Shown piece by piece: positions 30,601 to 35,882 of a stretch of 35,882 bases of DNA (positions are counted from its first letter, which is position 1; each line of letters starts with the position of its first letter). The stretch lies in the NCBI GenBank assembly GCA_018398765.1, contig JAHBMJ010004541.1:12501-48382 (forward strand). Reading direction: 5' to 3'. Below the pieces are notes generated by a model. The model was not told where the DNA came from. It was given only the letters and a program-made list of their open reading frames with translations, and did no database searches. The translations under genes and the position numbers were made by a program. Origin of the DNA: Chromera velia (Eukaryota > Sar > Chromeraceae).

Positions 30601-33600
30601 GGGGGCTCCCTCAGCAGCAGCAGCAGCAGGGGGGCCTGCGTAAGGGGGGGGATGGGAATAAGGGAGGGGTTGCCGTTTGAGACCTATATGGGGGAATGTT
30701 CCGGACATGGAGTGTTGATGTTCCATGGACCGCGGGGGCATCTGACGAGTCTGAAGCTTGCTGGGCCTTCGTGCCTGGGCCCTGGTCCTCTGTGGTGGGG
30801 GGGGGGAAAGAAACGGCGGAGATTCCTTTCCTCCCCTCTCCGTCTCCGAAACGGGCTCCTCACCCTCCGGCTTCTCACCCCCTTCCTCTCTCTCCCCGTC
30901 TCCATTTGCCCTTTCCTCCCTCACATTTCTTCTCTTCCTTGACGAGACAGACTTGAACAGAGAGATGGAGGACGCAGCGGAAGAGGAGGCGGAGGATGCG
31001 CCCTCTTGCCCCTCTGCTTCCTTATCGCCGTTCCCGTCTTTGACAGTATCCCCCTCTTCTGAACTCTTCAAACGAGACGAGGGAGGCAGGCGACGAGGGG
31101 ACGAACGGACTGGAGGCTTCCGTCTCACTTCCTCTTCTTCTGATGCATTCTCAGTACCTTCTCCCCCCTCTTTCGTCTCCGGCTTCCTCTGTCCTACACG
31201 GTTTGACGCACGCAACCCTACCCTCAGCCTTCGGGATACCAATTTTTCCGTCTGTTCCTCCTCCTCCTCACTCACACAACCACTAGAAATTGGATCTCCC
31301 TGGGTCTCTCCCGTCATAGAGGCCGAGACCCCCTCCTCCTCTGTCTTCTCCCCCCCCACACACCTGGGCAGCTGCCCCGGGTGAGACGGAAGAGAGGCGT
31401 TTCTTCTCAAAGGACCAAAATCGAAAGACGGAAAACAGGGAGTGGGGGGACGACCGCTCAGGCGGGGAGATGATCTACGACTGGGGGGCGAGGGGGAACT
31501 GCCAAAAGTGAGAGGTGAATCCTCACCCCCCACCCTGTTCCTGTCCATCCCCACCCTTTCCACTCCTATCGGACTCTTCCAGTCATCATCACTATCATCC
31601 CCTGTGCCTCTACGACCAGAAGAATCATCCAAAGCCCATTCTGGAATCCTCTTCCCCGCGCGCCCCCGGGTAGAGTGGGGGGGACCGCGGGGCAAGACGG
31701 ATGAAGGGCCGGGCGCTGCCGCGGCAGCAGCCGCTACAGCAGTCCCTCTTCCTCCCCCCCCTGCCTTCGGGGGTATCAGAGGCGGGCGACCCCTCGGTCT
31801 CCCTCTGCCTCGGGTAATGGGACGCACCTGCTGCTCTTTGCTGTCTTCGTCGGAATCGACAAGCCCATCCTTTGCTTCTTCTATGCGTGCGGGGGCGTCA
31901 AGTGCTATACGCACCTGGGGCATCTGACGGTGCTGATCGTCGAAGGGGGTAGACCCGTCGGCAGGATTCTCGGACTGGGTTCGGGGTTTTGCGTTCGTAT
32001 TTCCGGATATTTCCGGCGGCGGAACGAACACCATGCTCAGGGGGCTGTCGTCCGAATCTGCCTCACTCGAATCCTCTTCCCCTGACCCCCTCGGAGCAGA
32101 ACTCAATGGCAGGCGGACAGCTGCCGGCCTCCCTACAGACCTCCTATGAGTGCCAGGAGCAGAGGCACGAGACGGCAAAGTCTGGGAGACGGAGTCGGAG
32201 GTGTCACCGGAGACGGAGACGGGACGGCGGTTGACGATCCGAGAGGATCGACGAGTCGCCTTCTCCGTCTCTTTGCCGTCAGGCTGCTGCTGCTGTGTCA
32301 CACTGGCTGCTGCCTGTCTTTTGAGACCTCTTGTGACCGGACGAGAATTTTTAGGGGGGGAAGCGGTGAGACCCTCTCCCTCCCCCTCACTTCCCGTCTC
32401 TTCGAGTGACGGTAAGGGGGGCACGCGTCGAGGGAGAGGGGGCAATCCTGCCGCTCTGGTTGCCTGTGCCCTCTCTCTTGCTGCACTCGATTGTGCACCT
32501 TTTGCCTTCGCTTTGCCCCCCCCTCCAATCCCCGTCTCTCCGCATGGAGGCATCGCCTCAATGAAAGCGCGGTCTTTGGAGGAGATCTCACAGAAGGTGC
32601 GCTTGATACAGGATCGAAGCGCGCCCCCGGGAATCGGATTCCGATGGGCCGGCTCATGCAGAGGCACTTTCAAAGGCTCGTAGTGTTCTTCTGACAGAAG
32701 GGCCTCGAAGGTAATCACACTACGATGGAAGGAACGACGACAGGGGGAGGGGGGAATCTGACGTGCGTCCTCAGTGATGTCTGCTGGATCTTCTTGTTCA
32801 ACCGTCTCGGAGTGAAACTTACTCGGCTCTTCCTTATTTGGACTCTCAAGGCTCTTCTCATCCTTCCGAGTGCTGTCAAGAGCAAGGGAGGGGAAGGGAC
32901 TACTGTCGGACATACGGGTATCGGCATCACCCCTGTCTTCATCTCCACAAATCTCGTCATCATCTTCATCGAGACGGAGCTCGATTGAACCACACCGACT
33001 TACGGGAGAGAACGGGGGGGTGGCAAGTGCCTCTCTCTCACCTCCCTCATCTGATTTCGGTGAATCCATCTGCAGATCCCATCCTTCCCCCTCACCTTCT
33101 CGTCTCTCGGGACGGGGTTGGAGACTCCCACTGACGATACTAGAGAGGGGAAGGTGATAACCAGGAGCACCAGAAGAAGTCACGAACACCCCACCCCCAG
33201 ACCCCCTATTCACTCTTCGTCGGCTGCCTTCTCCGTTCTGCGGTACCTCCTCACTCCCGTTCTCACTGCCCCCCGGACAGGGCAAAACGGGAGAGTCGAG
33301 ACACAGGGATAGACTGTCACTTGAACCTGTCACTCCCCCCTCTCCTGCAGTGCCAGACTGCTTTTCAGTCAAGTTATCTGGAGGTGCGTCGGCCCCGAAG
33401 GCAGGAGAGTTGACAACAATGTGGGAGAGGTTCAACTGTGCCTCCATGGTCTCGATAGGGGGGGGGCGGGAAGGTGCGAATCTAGGCGATCGGCGGGGGG
33501 AAACGGGTTGGGGCATGAAGGATTGAGTGGAGGTCCGGGGAGGGGGGGAGCGAGGAGGGAGGGAATGAGGTTTACCCTTCCCTCCACCTCCATCCTGCTG

Positions 33601-34454
33601 GGTGATCCTGTGTGCAATTTTCTGGAAAAGACTGCTGTGCATCACCGCGTCTTGTTCTGCCCTCTCGATTGCCTCTGCCTCTTCATCTTCTCCCCCGTGT
33701 CCGTCTGTCTCTTCCATTTCAGACGGACAGGGAGACTGGGAGGGGGACGGGGAGGCAGAGGGGCAGGAAGGAGACGGGGACAAGAGAAGATTGCTGGAAC
33801 CTCTCACTCCTCCATTGGGGGGCCCAGGAGGAATCAACACAGACAGAGAGGACGACACACCACTCCTTCCCCTTCCTCCCAAGGACCCTTCCCTCCACCC
33901 TGTCCTTTGCACTTCCCCTTGCTTCTCCTCTGTCTCTTCCTTTTTGACTCCTACGCTCTCCTCCTTGGTGACACTTCCTCCCGCCTCTGCCTGTTTGGAG
34001 GAATGGCCGGACATGCCGAGGCCTGAAGAAGAAGCAACAGGGGCAGAAGACGACCCCCCTGCCTCAACAGAAGAGCTCTCTCCCTCTTCCTTGACCACAT
34101 CCTTTGCCGCCTTGCTCCCTTTCTCTTGCTCCCGATCTCCTGCTGGAGGCTGCTGCTGCTGAGGGTCCTCTTTCGAAGCAGCTGTCGGGCCTGCAGGACG
34201 GAACAGAAGCAAAGGACAAACACGAGAGAGAAGTTGAGTGGGAGGACGAAGGTAAAGTGGAAATAGGGAAAGGGTAACGCGATCGAAGAGGAGAAAGAGA
34301 GAGAAAGGGGCGGGGAGGTCCGAGCAGCGAGCGGAAACGATGGGAACGAACAAAAGGGAAACGACGGAAGACAAACAAAGAAGTCAGCATACAACCAACG
34401 GGCCCGCCCTTCTTCAAATTGCTCATCGTGGGGGCCTCCCCGTCCGTTTCTTTC

Positions 34455-34485
<31 letters not shown>

Positions 34486-35432
34486 CCCTCGGACTTGCAA
34501 GAACCGAGCATGATGATTTCCTATTCTTCATTCGGTCTTTTGCTTGAAGGACATCGTTCAAATGGGAGGACCTCAATTTCTTCGTCACTATGAATGCACT
34601 TACAAACCCCAATCAACCCCCCCCCCGGACCGACCGACCTTGCCCCTTGTGCCCCTCGTTCTCCAGTTGCCACCGCTCGATCGGAAACGGCAGAGCCTTC
34701 ACCTGCTTGCAGGAGAAAAGAGAGAGAAGAGAGAGAGAAGGGAGGGAGGGAGTGAGGAAGAGTCGAAGAAGGGCGGGCAGACGTCTGGACGGAGACAGGC
34801 AGGGAGGGAGACAGGAGAAAAACGGAAGGCAAGAAAGATATTCAGTCAATCAGGAGACGGGAGGGAGTGATGCAAGGAGAGAGATAGAGGTGGCGGGAGC
34901 GTGGAAGAAAGAAAGAGGTAGACAGATAGGAGAACTTTTCAATTTTCGTCTCTTCGTACCAACTAACCACATTGAGAAATTTGATTTTTCTTCGAGGACG
35001 CGCGCAGTTCTGCTGGTTTGCTGACACTCCTCCCCCTTCTCCCTCCCCCTTCTCTTCTGCCTGTCCCTTCTTCAACTCGGCCTCGAGCCGTGCTTGTCTG
35101 GGTGAAACAAGTGCAGGGGGGGAGACGGCGACGGGTTCTTCCTTCTCTCCTACAGGAACCTGGACGCAGGTTTCGGAAGAGTCGGACGCAGCAGGCGGGC
35201 CCGATCCCTGGGGGCCTTCTTCTTCTTGTTCTTCGGGTTTCATTGAACAAGACGAGGCAGCTGAAGGGGTTTCTTTGTCTTTGTCTGTTTCCTTCGGGGG
35301 GACAACAGAGGATGCCGTCGGGGAGAAGCACACGGGAGGGCAGACGGCCTTCCCCCCCTCTCTCTCTGCTGCCTGGGAGGGCCCCTCCGACCCACCCGAA
35401 TGATCCCTCAGTCCCAGGATTAGCTCGCACCC
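27685..35432 (-). CDS. Large disordered AT-hook-like protein, C-terminal portion (5' end outside window)
   Basis: Three exons join in phase: 35432-34968, 34702-34639 and 34190-27685. Junctions are donor gttagt to acceptor gcag (phase 0) and donor gtcggt to acceptor ctgcag (phase 1, G+GC gives Gly). They give at least 2,344 residues ending in TGA. The incoming acceptor (cttgcag before GGGTGCGAG) shows that more exons lie upstream, beyond the window. Most of the protein is low-complexity Pro/Ser/Glu/Gly with Gln runs. AT-hook-like motifs include GRGRPRGRPP (coded at about 31770-31822), GRPPKIP (about 28640-28670) and RGRRRGRG (about 28681-28720). Two stretches look more constrained: VKALPFPIERWQLENEG in the 64-nt exon, and a block coded at about 32529-32750 with SVITFEALLSEEHYEPL and GGALRSCIKRTFCEIS. 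A nuclear, DNA- or chromatin-associated role is inferred from the AT-hooks only. The 6.5-kb last exon has no stop and may hide short introns. Confidence 0.7.
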
Positions 35433-35882
35433 CTGCAAGCAAGCAAACAGACACACATACATGCGTGTAGATGTGCATGAAATGAAAGAGCACGGCTTCG
35501 AGACGGACAAGCAGAGCGAGAGACGAAAGAAACACGCGAAGAGACAGGGAAATACACAAAGGAGAGAAAGGGATGCAAAGGGCGTGGCAGGAACAAAGGG
35601 AGGCAGAAAAAACACAAGAAAGACCCCAAGAGGAAAGGTGGGTGGAGGAACGCGGCTCAGAGAGAATTCATTAAGAGACCCCGAGTGAGATGAACCAATG
35701 GTCCAGGAAAGACACATAGGACAAAGACAGAAAAAGCGGAAAGAGGCAGAGGCATACAGAAAGTGCGCAAAGACAGATAAAGACCAGAAACAGCAAAGGG
35801 CCATTTCAAAAAGGCTTGCAAACTGACCCCATAGAGTAAAGATCTGGAATCAAAAATGCACCCCCCTCCTGATTCCGTCTCT
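35433..35882 (-). other. Intron of the large minus-strand gene
   Basis: Lies immediately upstream of the acceptor at 35433-35434. The sense strand is pyrimidine-rich and no exon was recognised up to the window edge. Confidence 0.5.

Overview
The window is nuclear DNA from a eukaryote, most likely a flagellated alga or protist. The evidence is GT-AG introns, AATAAA poly(A) signals, a tRNA with A and B boxes and a T-run terminator, many introns filled with CT-rich microsatellites, and two genes for ciliary proteins. A photosynthetic alveolate such as a chromerid (Chromera-like) fits the intron style, the calpain-like gene and a cluster of TGCATGCA motifs, the type bound by ApiAP2 factors. That assignment is inference.

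Left part (1-13.4 kb, + strand). AT-rich DNA precedes a tRNA-like gene with an intron (816-939). Next is an 11-exon gene (1271-8138) whose exons join in phase into a 728-residue leucine-rich-repeat protein resembling DRC5/TCTE1/FAP155 of the axonemal nexin-dynein regulatory complex. About 3.1 kb downstream lies a two-exon gene (11238-13359) for an 82-residue protein resembling BBIP1/BBS18, the small BBSome subunit. So an axonemal regulator and a ciliary trafficking subunit lie in tandem.

Middle (14.5-16.8 kb, - strand). A two-exon gene encodes a 331-residue protein. Its D-x-D, G-Y-H and hydrophobic-D motifs occur in the order seen in archaeo-eukaryotic primases. It is convergent with the BBIP1 gene.

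17-27 kb is accessory DNA: an extreme GC patch, a 38-bp minisatellite, the decayed remains of a calpain-like cysteine protease gene with stop codons at diagnostic Gln and Trp positions, and AT-rich DNA carrying MITE-like transposons. One 930-bp hAT-like element has an 8-bp target duplication and a second element nested inside it.

Right part (27.7-35.9 kb, - strand). The 3' portion of a large gene runs off the window. Three exons joined in phase encode at least 2,344 residues of disordered, Pro/Ser/Glu-rich protein with AT-hook-like motifs, probably nuclear.
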